Shown: positions 15,908 to 25,218, numbered from the stretch's first letter. The stretch: DNA of 64,000 nt from Rhizobium sp. L43 (GCF_002531725.1 NZ_NWSQ01000013.1:62001-126000); one strand, 5' to 3'. Numbers and translations: made by a program. Notes: generated by a model not told the origin, from the sequence alone.

Positions 15908-17014
15908 ATGAAATTGGGATACGGGGCGGCGTCTTTCGCAACGACAGCACGGTGGCTGGCGATCTCGGCGATGTGTGCGACGGTTGCGGCATGCGGCACG
16001 ACACAGGCGGTGCCGAAGAAGAAATCCCACGGCAAGGAATATTTCTCCGAATCCGAATATGGCGTGAAGGCGAGCCCGCGGGTTGCCACCGGCAACAATA
16101 TCCCCAAGGGCGGCGGCCGCTACATCGTCGGCAATCCTTACGAGGTAAAGGGCAAGTGGTATTATCCGAAGGAAGACTTCGCCTATAACAAGGTCGGCGT
16201 CGCCTCCTGGTATGGCTCGGCCTTTCATGGCCGCCTGACGGCGAACGGCGAAGTCTACGACCAGATGCACCTTTCCGCCGCGCATCCGACCTTCCCGCTG
16301 CCGAGCTATGCGCGCGTCACCAATCTCGAAAGCGGTTCCTCCGTCATCGTGCGCGTCAACGATCGCGGCCCCTATCACGAAGGCCGCATCATCGACCTGT
16401 CCAACAAGACGGCCGACATGCTGGATCTGCAGCACAGCGGCACCGGCAAGGTGCGCGTGCAATATGTCGGCCGCGCCCGCATGGACGGCCATGACATGCC
16501 CTATCTGATGGCCTCCTACGTGCCGAAGGGCAGCCGCATTCCCGGCATCAATCCGGAAGGCCAGATCGCATCCGGCGTGATGGTCGCCTCCAACAGCCGC
16601 AAGATCACCCGCGACCAGCTGCAGAGTTCGGAAGATTATGAGACGCCGGCCAACGTGCCGGTGCCGATGTCGGCGACGTCCTATGCCGGTTCGACGCCGA
16701 GCGCGCGCTACAATGCGGCACCCGCCGCAGCGCCCGCCCTAACCGCGCCCGCTCATGTTCTGGTGGCGCCGTCAGCACCGTCCGTCAACAATGCCGCGCC
16801 GTCCTTCGACCAGATGGTCGTGCTGCCGGAGATTGGTCCCATGCCCTACGAACGGCCGCTCGGCTCTCTCGCGCTCGGTTACCAGAACGAGGATGTGAAG
16901 ACGGTGACCGTCGATCTCGCCTTCGACGCGGTGATGGTGCGCAATGACGGGCTGACGCAGCAGTCGATCCTTGCCGCGGCCAAGCGTCATCAGGCAAAAT
17001 CCGCCGCGCGCTGA
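15908..17014 (+). CDS. rlpA: Septal-ring lytic transglycosylase RlpA-family lipoprotein
   Basis: This 368-residue protein has a signal peptide with a lipobox (TVAACGTTQ; lipidated Cys near residue 29) and a double-psi beta-barrel RlpA domain at about 100-190 (VGVASWYGSAFHGRLTANGE, VRVNDRGPYHEGRIIDLS). RlpA proteins cleave denuded peptidoglycan strands at the division septum. The C-terminal 170 residues are Ala/Pro-rich and low in complexity, and no SPOR domain is evident. The ATG at 15908 gives the best lipoprotein signal. It lies 74 bases before a carboxypeptidase gene on the same strand, so both probably act in cell-wall remodelling. Confidence 0.9.
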   Translation: MKLGYGAASFATTARWLAISAMCATVAACGTTQAVPKKKSHGKEYFSESEYGVKASPRVATGNNIPKGGGRYIVGNPYEVKGKWYYPKEDFAYNKVGVASWYGSAFHGRLTANGEVYDQMHLSAAHPTFPLPSYARVTNLESGSSVIVRVNDRGPYHEGRIIDLSNKTADMLDLQHSGTGKVRVQYVGRARMDGHDMPYLMASYVPKGSRIPGINPEGQIASGVMVASNSRKITRDQLQSSEDYETPANVPVPMSATSYAGSTPSARYNAAPAAAPALTAPAHVLVAPSAPSVNNAAPSFDQMVVLPEIGPMPYERPLGSLALGYQNEDVKTVTVDLAFDAVMVRNDGLTQQSILAAAKRHQAKSAAR

Positions 17015-17088
17015 GCGCGGCAATTGCATCGGATTTCCTCTCGCTCTAACCTTCTGAAATACGCCCCCCTGATCGATGGGAATTCTTG

Positions 17089-18282
17089 ATGCTGAAGCCT
17101 TTGCTTCGCCTGCTTGCATGCATCATGCCGCTCGCCACCGGCGCACTCGCAGCCGATAGCGGTACCGCCGGTTTTGCCACCAAGGCGGCGCAGGCCTATA
17201 TGATCGAGGCTGCCACCGGCACGGTGCTTCTCGCCAAGAACGAGGATCAGGGCTTTTCGCCGGCTTCGCTCGCCAAGCTGATGACGATGGATCTCGTCTT
17301 CGAGGCGGTGACGAAGGGCCAGATCAGCCTCGATACCGAATATCCGGTTTCCGAATATGCCTGGCGAACCGGCGGTGCGCCGTCGCGGACGGCAACGATG
17401 TTTGCCAGCCTCAAATCGCGTGTGCGCGTCGATGACCTGATCAAGGGTATCGCCATCCAGGGCGCCAATGACAGCTGCATCATCCTCGCCGAAGGCATGG
17501 CCGGAACCGAGCAGCAGTTTGCCGTGTCGATGACGCGGCGCGCCCGCGAGATCGGCATGGAGAAGGCCGAGTTCGGCAATTCCACCGGCCTTCCCGATGG
17601 AAAGAGCAAGGTGACGGCGCGCGAGATGGTGATCCTGGCCACGGCCCTGCAGCAGTCCTATCCGAACCTCTATCCCTATTTCGCCCAGCCGGATTTCGAG
17701 TGGAACAAGATCTTCCAGCGCAACCGCAACCCGCTACTCGGGCTCGATCTCGGCGCCGACGGGCTGGCGACCGGCTTTACCGAGGGCGAGGGCTATTCGA
17801 TCGTCGCTTCGGTTGAACGCGACGGCCGGCGCCTGTTTCTGGCGCTGGCCGGCATCGCCTCCGACAAGGAGCGGACGGAGGAGGCCAAGCGGGTGCTGGA
17901 ATGGGGGCTGACGGCCTTCGAAAACCGGCAGATCTTCGCCGACAAGGAAGTGATCGGTGCCGCCAGCGTCTATGGCGGCACGGCGCGCACCGTCGATCTC
18001 GTCGCCAAGGCGCCGGTCAGCGTCTATATCCCGATCAGCAACCCCGACCGGCTGTCGGCGCGCATCGTCTATCGCTGGCCGCTGACGGCGCCGGTGCAGC
18101 CGGATACCCAGGCCGGCACACTCAGGATTTTCGCAGGGTCCCGGCTGCTGAGGGAAGTGCCGCTCTATACCGTGCAGGCCGTCGGCGAGGGCTCGCTCAG
18201 CAGCCGGGCGGTCGACGCCATGCTGGAACTCGGCGAATCGCTGTTTTTCTCCTGGCTCTGGGACAAGTCGGCGCCCGGCTGA
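17089..18282 (+). CDS. D-alanyl-D-alanine carboxypeptidase (PBP5/6 family) with altered motifs
   Basis: This 397-residue protein has a signal peptide (to about residue 22, ALAAD) and the peptidase S11 fold, with SxxK as SLAKLM near residue 63 (nucleophile Ser). The other motifs deviate. The usual SGN appears as GAN in IQGANDSCIILAEG, and the KTG box appears as ATG in DGLATGFTEGEGYS, so the Lys is missing. The PBP5 C-terminal domain follows, ending in a possible amphipathic membrane anchor (LFFSWLWDK). Normal members trim D-Ala from peptidoglycan stem peptides in the periplasm; activity here is uncertain. It is followed by tmk. Confidence 0.88.
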   Translation: MLKPLLRLLACIMPLATGALAADSGTAGFATKAAQAYMIEAATGTVLLAKNEDQGFSPASLAKLMTMDLVFEAVTKGQISLDTEYPVSEYAWRTGGAPSRTATMFASLKSRVRVDDLIKGIAIQGANDSCIILAEGMAGTEQQFAVSMTRRAREIGMEKAEFGNSTGLPDGKSKVTAREMVILATALQQSYPNLYPYFAQPDFEWNKIFQRNRNPLLGLDLGADGLATGFTEGEGYSIVASVERDGRRLFLALAGIASDKERTEEAKRVLEWGLTAFENRQIFADKEVIGAASVYGGTARTVDLVAKAPVSVYIPISNPDRLSARIVYRWPLTAPVQPDTQAGTLRIFAGSRLLREVPLYTVQAVGEGSLSSRAVDAMLELGESLFFSWLWDKSAPG

Positions 18283-18429
18283 ACAGCAGGCCTTCCCATG
18301 CGTTTTGCTGGGAAAGGTGAATATGTCGCCGCGGCGAAAGGTTTTCCTCCCCGATATCTTCGGATAGATAGAAGAGGTGGGGCGCACGCGGGGCGCCTGG
18401 AATGCGGGAAGTTGGCATTGTCATCCGGT

Positions 18430-19098
18430 ATGGGATTGTTCGTTACATTTGAAGGCGGGGAAGGCGCTGGTAAATCCACGCAGATCCGCCGCCTCGCCGC
18501 GGCGCTGAAGGGCGAAGGTCACGACGTGCTGGTGACGCGCGAACCGGGTGGATCGCCGGGGGCGGAGGCCGTGCGTCACGTGCTCTTGTCAGGGGCTGCC
18601 GAAGCCTTCGGCACGCGGATGGAAGCGATCCTCTTTGCGGCGGCGCGCAACGACCATGTCGAAGAGGTGATCCGGCCGGCGCTTGGCGCCGGCAAGATCG
18701 TGCTCTGCGACCGCTTCATGGATTCTTCCCGCGTCTATCAGGGCATCACCGGCAATCTCGAACCCGATTTCATCGAGACGCTGCAGCGCATCGCCATCAA
18801 CGGCGTCATGCCGGATTGCACCGTGATCCTCGACATCCCCGCCAAGATCGGGCTGGAGCGGGCGCAAAAGCGCGCCGCCGCCGACGCTCCCGATCGCTTC
18901 GAGAAGGAGCGGCTCGAAACCCACGAGAAACGGCGCGAGGCCTTTCTCGATATCGCCGCCCGCGAGCCGGAGCGCTGCCACGTGGTCAATGCCATGCAGA
19001 CCGAGGAGGCGATCGCCGCCGAGATCCTGGCGATCGTCAAACAGCTGCTATCGCCCGCAGGCCGTGCGCGCATGCCGGAAGCCGCCCATCATGAATGA
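18430..19098 (+). CDS. tmk: Thymidylate kinase
   Basis: This 222-residue enzyme phosphorylates dTMP to dTDP with ATP in the cytoplasm. The P-loop FEGGEGAGKST lies at residues 7-17, the DRx motif reads LCDRFMDSSRVYQG and the TREPGGSPGAE motif follows the P-loop. The ATG at 18430 gives the canonical start MGLFVTFEGGEG; 44 extra residues upstream would be non-homologous. Its stop overlaps an in-frame candidate start for holB, so the two are translated together, the usual alphaproteobacterial pairing. Confidence 0.95.
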   Translation: MGLFVTFEGGEGAGKSTQIRRLAAALKGEGHDVLVTREPGGSPGAEAVRHVLLSGAAEAFGTRMEAILFAAARNDHVEEVIRPALGAGKIVLCDRFMDSSRVYQGITGNLEPDFIETLQRIAINGVMPDCTVILDIPAKIGLERAQKRAAADAPDRFEKERLETHEKRREAFLDIAAREPERCHVVNAMQTEEAIAAEILAIVKQLLSPAGRARMPEAAHHE

Positions 19099-19106
19099 AG
19101 GCCATC

Positions 19107-20132
19107 ATGAGTGAGGATAGACCCGGACTGCTCGACGGCGCCATCTGGCCGGGCGAAAATACCCGGCTGTTCGGCCATGAGGAGGCGGAGGCCTTCCTGG
19201 CGCAATCCTACCGATCCGGCAAGGGCCACCACGCCATCCTGATCGAGGGGCCCGAGGGCATCGGCAAGGCGACGCTCGCCTTCCGCTTCGCCAATCATGT
19301 GCTCTCGCATCCCGATCCCGAGACGGCGCCGGAGACGATCGGCGATCCGGATCCGGCCTCTGCCGTCAGCCGGCAGATCGCCTCCGGCGCCTCGCACAAT
19401 CTCCTGCACCTTGCCCGGCCGGTCGACGAAAAGACCGGCAAGGTGAAATCGGCGATAACAGTCGACGAGGTGCGCCGCGCCGGCAAATTTTTCTCGCAGA
19501 CCTCCGGCACCGGCAACTGGCGGATCGTCATCATCGACCCGGCCGACGACATGAACCGTAATGCGGCCAACGCCATCCTGAAGATCCTGGAAGAACCGCC
19601 GAAGCGGGCGCTGTTCCTGGTGCTCTCGCATGCGCCGGGGCGATTGCTGCCGACCATCCGCTCGCGCTGCCTGCCGCTGAAACTGGCGCCGCTTGCCGAC
19701 GACGCGCTGGTCGCCGCCCTTGACCATCTCGGCATAGCAGGCGAGGGCGGGGCAGTGCTTTCGGCCGCCAAGGGCAGCGTCGGCGAGGCGCTGAAACTCT
19801 TGAACTACGGCGGCGGCGAGATCATTGCCGCCTATGACGAGATGCTGTCGGCCGAGGGGCCGACATCACGCAAGGCGATGCATCGGCTGGCCGACGCGCT
19901 TTCCGGCCGGGAAAGCGACACGATCTTCGATTTCTTCGTCAGCCATGTCGGTGACGACATCATGAACCGCGCGCGGGCGGCGGCAGGCGAGGGGCAGATC
20001 GCCGCTGCGGAGCGACTGGCGCGGCTCTATTCGGAGATCACCGAGCGGCTGACCATTTCCGATGCCTATAATCTCGACCGCAAGCAGACTATCATCAGCA
20101 TTCTCGCCGATATCAAGCAGCCGGGCCTTTAA
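19107..20132 (+). CDS. holB: DNA polymerase III subunit delta'
   Basis: This 341-residue protein is the delta' subunit of the clamp loader. It has an AAA+ core with a P-loop (LIEGPEGIGKATLAFRFA near residue 45), the stretch RIVIIDPADDMNRNAANAILKILEEPP with sensor features, and SRCLPLKL typical of DnaX/HolB proteins. The start at 19107 (MSEDRPGLLDG) has AAGG upstream; an earlier ATG at 19095 overlaps the tmk stop and would add four residues. Confidence 0.93.
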   Translation: MSEDRPGLLDGAIWPGENTRLFGHEEAEAFLAQSYRSGKGHHAILIEGPEGIGKATLAFRFANHVLSHPDPETAPETIGDPDPASAVSRQIASGASHNLLHLARPVDEKTGKVKSAITVDEVRRAGKFFSQTSGTGNWRIVIIDPADDMNRNAANAILKILEEPPKRALFLVLSHAPGRLLPTIRSRCLPLKLAPLADDALVAALDHLGIAGEGGAVLSAAKGSVGEALKLLNYGGGEIIAAYDEMLSAEGPTSRKAMHRLADALSGRESDTIFDFFVSHVGDDIMNRARAAAGEGQIAAAERLARLYSEITERLTISDAYNLDRKQTIISILADIKQPGL

Positions 20133-20210
20133 AGCGCGAACGCGCTTTAATTCTCTAATTTATGCATGTCGTTATCTCAAAACCGCTGCACACTTTTGGG
20201 CGACATGCAT
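20131..20210. repeat. Rhizobial intergenic repeat with two hairpins
   Basis: AAAGCGCGAACGCGCTTT (20131-20148) is an 18-base hairpin overlapping the holB stop that may act as its terminator. Next comes ATGCATGTCG (20162-20171) paired with CGACATGCAT (20201-20210), with CAAAA/TTTTG extending the stem. A diverged copy of the second hairpin's core stands near 28490-28530. Such short palindromic elements are common between Rhizobium genes. Confidence 0.7.
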
Positions 20211-20212
20211 TA

Positions 20213-21124
20213 TCAGCCGGTCAGCAGCTTGCCTGCGACGACGGCGAGCGTGGCGGCAAGGACGATGCGGATGGTGCGTTCGTGCAGTTTCGGCGCCAGC
20301 AGGCTGCCGATGATGATGCCGGGGATAGAGCCGATGAGCAGGGCAAACAGCATCGGCCAGTCGATCTCGCCGATCAGCCAATAACCCATGCCGCCGATCA
20401 AGGTCAGCGGGACCGCATGGACGATATCGGAACCGACGATCTCGCGCACATCGAGCCTGGGATAGAGGACCAGCAGGATCGTCACCCCCAGCGCACCGGC
20501 GCCGACCGAGGTCAAGGTGACGAGCACACCAAGCAAGAAGCCGAGAATGACGGTAAACGCGAGGATGGTTGCCGGCCGCGGCGGCGTGCGGTCGCCGATG
20601 GCGCGGCGCGCCAGCTCGAGGATCGGGCCACGGAAGACCAGCATGATCGCGGTCATGACGAGAAGCCAGCCAAGCGCCGTGGTGATCGTGTTGGTGACGC
20701 CAATGCTTTTGCGATCGACGCCGGCCAGCAGCCAGAGCATCAGCAGGGCGGCCGGCACGCTGCCGATTGCGAGACTGCCGACGATCTTCCAGTTGACGCG
20801 CCCGTGCATGCCGTGAACGGCAGTACCCGCGGTCTTGGTGATCGCCGCATAGAGAAGATCGGTGCCGACGGCGGTGGCGGGATGGACGCCGAAGAGCAGC
20901 ACCAGCAGCGGTGTCATCAGCGAACCGCCACCAACGCCGGTGATGCCGACGAGGGCGCCGACGAACAGGCCCGAAAGCGAATAGAGCGGCTCGAATGTCA
21001 AACAAGCGCCCCTGACGGCGCGCAGCCACGACAATTCCGGTAGATGAAAACTGGCACTTGGTTCTGTTCCGCCCTCTTTTCCATGACGGGTAGATTGCGG
21101 CAGAAGCTGAGTCAAGTTCACCAT
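20213..21124 (-). CDS. Sulfite exporter TauE/SafE-family (TSUP) membrane protein
   Basis: This 303-residue protein has about eight membrane helices. The TSUP signature GLFVGALVGITGVGGGSLMTPLL is near residue 55 and its second-half counterpart FLLGVLVTLTSVGAGALGV is near 210. Members export or import sulfur oxyanions or small organosulfur compounds. The ATG at 21124 is supported by a strong GGGAGG ribosome site; the family core begins about 40 residues later, so a TTG at 21001 preceded by AGGGG is the alternative start. It is convergent with holB and divergent from metG. Confidence 0.88.
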   Translation of the reverse strand: MVNLTQLLPQSTRHGKEGGTEPSASFHLPELSWLRAVRGACLTFEPLYSLSGLFVGALVGITGVGGGSLMTPLLVLLFGVHPATAVGTDLLYAAITKTAGTAVHGMHGRVNWKIVGSLAIGSVPAALLMLWLLAGVDRKSIGVTNTITTALGWLLVMTAIMLVFRGPILELARRAIGDRTPPRPATILAFTVILGFLLGVLVTLTSVGAGALGVTILLVLYPRLDVREIVGSDIVHAVPLTLIGGMGYWLIGEIDWPMLFALLIGSIPGIIIGSLLAPKLHERTIRIVLAATLAVVAGKLLTG

Positions 21125-21235
21125 GCCGACCTCCCGGAAATCATTGGCGGCGGTGAAACTTGATGTTTCGCTTGACGGTGACATGCGCTAAGAGCGGCTG
21201 ACCATGTTTATAGAGTTAGCCGGACATTGGCCGCC

Positions 21236-22786
21236 ATGACAGACAAGACACCCTTCTACATCACCACTGCGATTTCCTATCCCAACGGCAAGCCGCATAT
21301 CGGCCATGCCTATGAGCTGATCGCGACGGATGCGATGGCGCGCTACCAGCGCCTGGACGGCAAGGACGTGTTCTTCCTGACCGGCACCGACGAACACGGC
21401 CAGAAGATGCAGCAGACGGCGCGCGCCGAGGGCATCACCGCGCAGGCGCTTGCCGACCGCAACTCCGGCGAATTCCAGGCAATGGCCACGCTGCTCAACG
21501 CCTCGAACGATGATTTCATCCGCACCACGCAGGAGCGTCATCACGAGACATCGCGCAACATCTGGAATCTGATGGCCGAGAACGGCGACATCTACAAGGA
21601 CAGCTATGCCGGCTGGTATTCGGTGCGCGACGAGGCCTATTACCAGGAAAACGAGACGGAGCTGCGCGCCGACGGCGTGCGCTACGGGCCGCAGGGCACG
21701 CCCGTCGAATGGGTGGAAGAGGCAAGCTATTTCTTCAAGCTCTCTGAATACCAGGAGAAGCTGCTGGCCCATTACGAGGCGAACCCCGATTTCATCGGTC
21801 CGGCCGAGCGCCGCAACGAGGTGATCTCCTTCGTCAAGTCGGGCCTCAAGGACCTTTCGGTCTCGCGCACGACCTTCGACTGGGGCATCAAGGTGCCGAA
21901 CGATCCCGCCCATGTCATGTATGTCTGGGTCGACGCGCTGACCAACTACCTCACCGCGACCGGCTATATCGAGGATAGGAACGGCCCGCGGGCGAAATAC
22001 TGGCCGGCCGACGTCCACATCATCGGCAAGGACATCATCCGCTTCCATGCCGTCTATTGGCCGGCCTTCCTGATGTCGGCAAAGCTGCCGCTGCCGAAGC
22101 GGGTCTTTGCCCATGGCTTTCTGCTCAACAAGGGCGAGAAGATGTCGAAGTCGCTCGGCAACGTCGTCGATCCCGTCAATCTGGTGAACCATTTCGGCCT
22201 CGACCAGGTGCGCTACTTCTTCCTGCGCGAGGTCTCCTTCGGCCAGGACGGCAGTTATAGCGAAGAGGCGATCGGCATCCGCATCAATTCCGATCTCGCC
22301 AACGGCATCGGCAATCTTGCCAGCCGCTCGCTGTCGATGATCGTCAAGAACTGCGACGGCAAGATCCCGGAATGCGGGGCGCTGAGCGACGAGGACAAGG
22401 CGATGCTGGCCCAAGCCGACGCGCTGCATGCTTCGACGCGCGAGGACATGGGCAAACAACAGATCCACCGGGCGCTCGCCTCGATCATTGCTGTTGTCTC
22501 CGAGACAGACCGTTATTTCGCCGGCCAGGCGCCGTGGGCGCTGAAGAAGACCGATCCGGAGCGGATGGGCACCGTGCTTTACGTGACTGCCGAAGTCGTG
22601 CGCCAGATTGCCATCCTGCTGCAGCCCTTCATGCCGGAATCATCCGGCAAGTTGCTCGATCTGGTCGCGGCGCCTGACGACAAGCGCGACTTCGCCGCCC
22701 TCGGTGAGGCCGGCCGCCTCGTTGCCGGAACGGCCCTCGAAGCGCCGACGCCGGTCTTCCCGCGCTACGTGGCTCCGGAGGCTTGA
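21236..22786 (+). CDS. metG: Methionyl-tRNA synthetase
   Basis: This 516-residue class I aminoacyl-tRNA synthetase charges tRNA-Met. HIGH appears as PHIGH at residues 20-24 and KMSKS as EKMSKSLGN near residue 302. It is the short form, without the C-terminal dimerisation domain and without an obvious zinc-knuckle Cys cluster in the connective peptide. The start at 21236 (MTDKTPFYITTAISYPNGKP) is the family N terminus. Only four bases separate its stop from the tatD start codon, so metG, tatD and the MBL gene form one operon. Confidence 0.95.
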   Translation: MTDKTPFYITTAISYPNGKPHIGHAYELIATDAMARYQRLDGKDVFFLTGTDEHGQKMQQTARAEGITAQALADRNSGEFQAMATLLNASNDDFIRTTQERHHETSRNIWNLMAENGDIYKDSYAGWYSVRDEAYYQENETELRADGVRYGPQGTPVEWVEEASYFFKLSEYQEKLLAHYEANPDFIGPAERRNEVISFVKSGLKDLSVSRTTFDWGIKVPNDPAHVMYVWVDALTNYLTATGYIEDRNGPRAKYWPADVHIIGKDIIRFHAVYWPAFLMSAKLPLPKRVFAHGFLLNKGEKMSKSLGNVVDPVNLVNHFGLDQVRYFFLREVSFGQDGSYSEEAIGIRINSDLANGIGNLASRSLSMIVKNCDGKIPECGALSDEDKAMLAQADALHASTREDMGKQQIHRALASIIAVVSETDRYFAGQAPWALKKTDPERMGTVLYVTAEVVRQIAILLQPFMPESSGKLLDLVAAPDDKRDFAALGEAGRLVAGTALEAPTPVFPRYVAPEA

Positions 22787-22790
22787 AGCC

Positions 22791-23573
22791 GTGCTGATCG
22801 ATACGCATTGCCATCTTGATTTCGCCGATTTCGAGGCGGAGCGCGACGAGATCGTCACGCGCGCCCATCAGGCCGGCGTTGCGCAGATGGTGACGATCTC
22901 GACGCGGGTGCGCAAACTTGATGGGCTGCTTGCCATCACCGAGAAATATCCCTCGGTGTTCTGCTCGGTCGGCACGCATCCGAACAATGCCGACGAAGAG
23001 CTGGATATCCAGACGGAAGAGCTGGTGCGTCTCGCCAATGCCCATGAGAAGGTGGTGGCGATCGGCGAGGCCGGTCTCGACTATTTCTACGACACGCAGA
23101 AGCCTGAGGACCAGCAGACCGGCTTCCGCCGCCATATCGCCGCGGCGCGCGAGACCGGGCTGCCGCTCGTCATCCACAGCCGCAGCGCCGACGAGGACAT
23201 GGCTGCGATCCTGACCGAGGAAACCGGGAAGGGGGCCTTCCCCTTCATCCTGCACTGCTTCTCGGCCGGCCCGGAGCTTGCCAAGACCGGCGTCGCGCTC
23301 GGCGGTTATGTCTCCTTCTCCGGCATCCTGACCTTCCCGAAGTCGGAAGAGCTGCGCGAGATCGCCAAGACGATCCCCCAGGATCGGCTGCTGGTGGAAA
23401 CGGACGCGCCGTATCTGGCGCCGAAGCGCTGGCGCGGCAAGCGCAATGAACCGTCCTATGTCGTCAACACCGCCGAGGTGCTGGCCGAGACGATCGGCCT
23501 TTCCTATGCGGAGGTCGCACGGATCACGACCGAGAACGCTTTCCGGCTGTTCTCGAAGATGCCGAGGGTCTAG
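22791..23573 (+). CDS. TatD-family metal-dependent hydrolase
   Basis: This 260-residue protein uses a GTG start at 22791 (VLIDTHCHLDFADF). The metal ligands of the TatD family are visible: the DTHCHLD motif at the start, E in IGEAGLDYFYD, H in LVIHSRSADED and ILHCFSAGP, and D in VETDAPYLAPKRWRGKRNEPSYV. TatD proteins are DNases or peptide hydrolases of the amidohydrolase fold. It sits between metG and an MBL hydrolase in the same order as in many alphaproteobacteria. Confidence 0.93.
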   Translation: MLIDTHCHLDFADFEAERDEIVTRAHQAGVAQMVTISTRVRKLDGLLAITEKYPSVFCSVGTHPNNADEELDIQTEELVRLANAHEKVVAIGEAGLDYFYDTQKPEDQQTGFRRHIAAARETGLPLVIHSRSADEDMAAILTEETGKGAFPFILHCFSAGPELAKTGVALGGYVSFSGILTFPKSEELREIAKTIPQDRLLVETDAPYLAPKRWRGKRNEPSYVVNTAEVLAETIGLSYAEVARITTENAFRLFSKMPRV

Positions 23574-23577
23574 CGGC

Positions 23578-24396
23578 GTGCTCTACCGGCGGCGCTTCAC
23601 CATTCTCGGCTGTTCGTCGTCACCCGGGGTGCCGCGCATTACCGGCGACTGGGGTGCCTGCAATCCCGACAATCCGAAGAACCGGCGCACACGCGCCGCC
23701 TTCATGGTGCAGCAATTTGCGGGGGATGGCGGTGTCACCACCGTCGTCATCGACACGGGGCCGGATTTTCGCGAGCAGATGATCAGGGCAGGGGCCGACC
23801 ATGTCGATGCCGTGCTCTACAGCCATCCGCATGCGGATCATATTCATGGCATCGACGATCTGCGCGGCTATTTTCACAATACCCGCCGCCGGGTGCCGAT
23901 CTTCGCCGACCAATTTACGATGGACAGGCTGCGGGACGCCTTCGGCTATTGCCTGGAAACGCCGCCGGGCAGCAATTATCCGCCGATCGTGCTGCCTGTC
24001 GTCATCGAAAACCTCGACGAACCTCTGGAAATCCGCGGTCCCGGCGGCACGATCGCCTTCCATCCGCATCTCCAGCAGCACGGCGATATCCATTCGCTCG
24101 GCTTCCGGATCGGCGATGTGGCCTATTGCAGCGATATCAGCGATTTTCCGCCGCAGACGGTCGAGAAGCTGCAGAATCTCGACGTGCTGATTATCGACGC
24201 GCTGCAATATACCTATCACCCGAGCCATCTGTCGCTGGAACAGTCGCTCGATTGGATCGGCCGGCTGAAGCCGAAACGGGCAATCCTTACCCATATGCAC
24301 ACGCCGCTCGACTACGACGTTGTCATGGCCGAGACGCCGGACCATGTGGTGCCGGCGTATGACCAGATGAGCTTCGAGACCGAGGTCAGGCTCTAA
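23578..24396 (+). CDS. PhnP-like metallo-beta-lactamase-fold hydrolase
   Basis: This 272-residue protein begins at a GTG (23578), four bases after the tatD stop. It opens FTILGCSSSPGVPRITGDWG and carries the zinc motif SHPHADHIHGIDD, then a second His region (LTHMHTPLDY) and Asp in YCSDISDFP. This matches the PhnP branch of MBL hydrolases, which act on cyclic phosphodiesters. No phn genes are nearby, so a general phosphodiesterase role is more likely than phosphonate use. Its last four bases overlap the end of the convergent terC gene. Confidence 0.9.
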   Translation: MLYRRRFTILGCSSSPGVPRITGDWGACNPDNPKNRRTRAAFMVQQFAGDGGVTTVVIDTGPDFREQMIRAGADHVDAVLYSHPHADHIHGIDDLRGYFHNTRRRVPIFADQFTMDRLRDAFGYCLETPPGSNYPPIVLPVVIENLDEPLEIRGPGGTIAFHPHLQQHGDIHSLGFRIGDVAYCSDISDFPPQTVEKLQNLDVLIIDALQYTYHPSHLSLEQSLDWIGRLKPKRAILTHMHTPLDYDVVMAETPDHVVPAYDQMSFETEVRL

Positions 24397-25019
24397 AACT
24401 TGAACCCGCTCGCTTGCACGTAGGGCAGCACTTCGACGCCGCCGCGATGGATCATGTCGAGCGAAACATAGAGGATGATCAGCAAGCCGACATAGGCGAT
24501 CCAGCGATGGTTGTTGAGCAACCGGGCGATCAGGTTGGCGGCGATACCCATCAGCGCGATCGACAGAGCAAGACCGATGATCAGCACGCTCGGATGTTCG
24601 CGCGCCGCACCGGCAACGGCGAGCACATTGTCGAGCGACATGGAGACGTCGGCGATGACGATCTGGGTGGCCGCCTGGAAGAAGGTCTTTTTCGGTGCGC
24701 TTTCGGCGCCCGCCGCGTCGTGGTTTTCGCCATGGCCGGCGCGAAGCTCGCGCCACATCTTCCAGCAGACCCACAGAAGCAGAAGTCCGCCTGCCAGCAG
24801 CAGGCCGACGATCGCCAGCAGATAGACCGCGACGCTGGCAAAGAGAATACGCAGGATGGTCGCGGCCGCAATACCGACGATGATCGCCTTGCGGCGTTGC
24901 GTCGCCTCGAGGCCGGCAGCGGCAAGACCGATAACCACGGCGTTGTCGCCGGCGAGAACGAGGTCGATAGCAATGACCTGCAGCAAAGCCGTCAGACCGG
25001 CTGCCGTAAAGATGTCCAT
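24393..25019 (-). CDS. TerC-family integral membrane protein
   Basis: This 208-residue protein has about six membrane helices and the TerC signatures DLVLAGDNAVVIGLAA near residue 20 and IVIADVSMSLDNVLAVAGAA in the second half, each with Asp and Asn in the membrane. TerC/Alx proteins are implicated in metal (often manganese) efflux, including to metalloenzymes during export. The start at 25019 has GGGGATA upstream. An exact EcfG promoter lies ahead on this strand, so stress induction is likely. Confidence 0.9.
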   Translation of the reverse strand: MDIFTAAGLTALLQVIAIDLVLAGDNAVVIGLAAAGLEATQRRKAIIVGIAAATILRILFASVAVYLLAIVGLLLAGGLLLLWVCWKMWRELRAGHGENHDAAGAESAPKKTFFQAATQIVIADVSMSLDNVLAVAGAAREHPSVLIIGLALSIALMGIAANLIARLLNNHRWIAYVGLLIILYVSLDMIHRGGVEVLPYVQASGFKF

Positions 25020-25134
25020 ATGAAATATCCCCAATGCGTCAACAGCCGTGCTAGCGTCTCGAAGGTTTGACGTCAACCGCTACAGCGCCGCGCGTTTCGC
25101 GCAAAAGACGCTGCAGCACCTTGAATCGCTGCAC

Positions 25135-25160
25135 AACGATCTTCGCTGCCAAACCGTTCC
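25135..25160 (-). promoter_or_regulatory. EcfG-type promoter for terC
   Basis: On the minus strand GGAAC (25160-25156) and CGTT (25138-25135) are separated by 17 bases, an exact match. Transcription would start near 25128, giving a leader of about 108 bases to the terC ATG at 25019. It is divergent from a similar promoter 34 bases to the right. Confidence 0.78.
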
Positions 25161-25193
25161 GCATGTAGATGTCGGCGAGCCTTGCATTCGCTT

Positions 25194-25218
25194 GGAACAT
25201 TCCTCTTGTCCGCCGGTT
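25194..25218 (+). promoter_or_regulatory. Probable EcfG-type promoter for the stress-domain gene
   Basis: GGAAC (25194-25198) and GGTT (25215-25218) are 16 bases apart, one mismatch from the consensus. Transcription would begin near 25225, 57 bases before the GTG at 25282. Its back-to-back placement with the exact terC site supports it. Confidence 0.58.
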
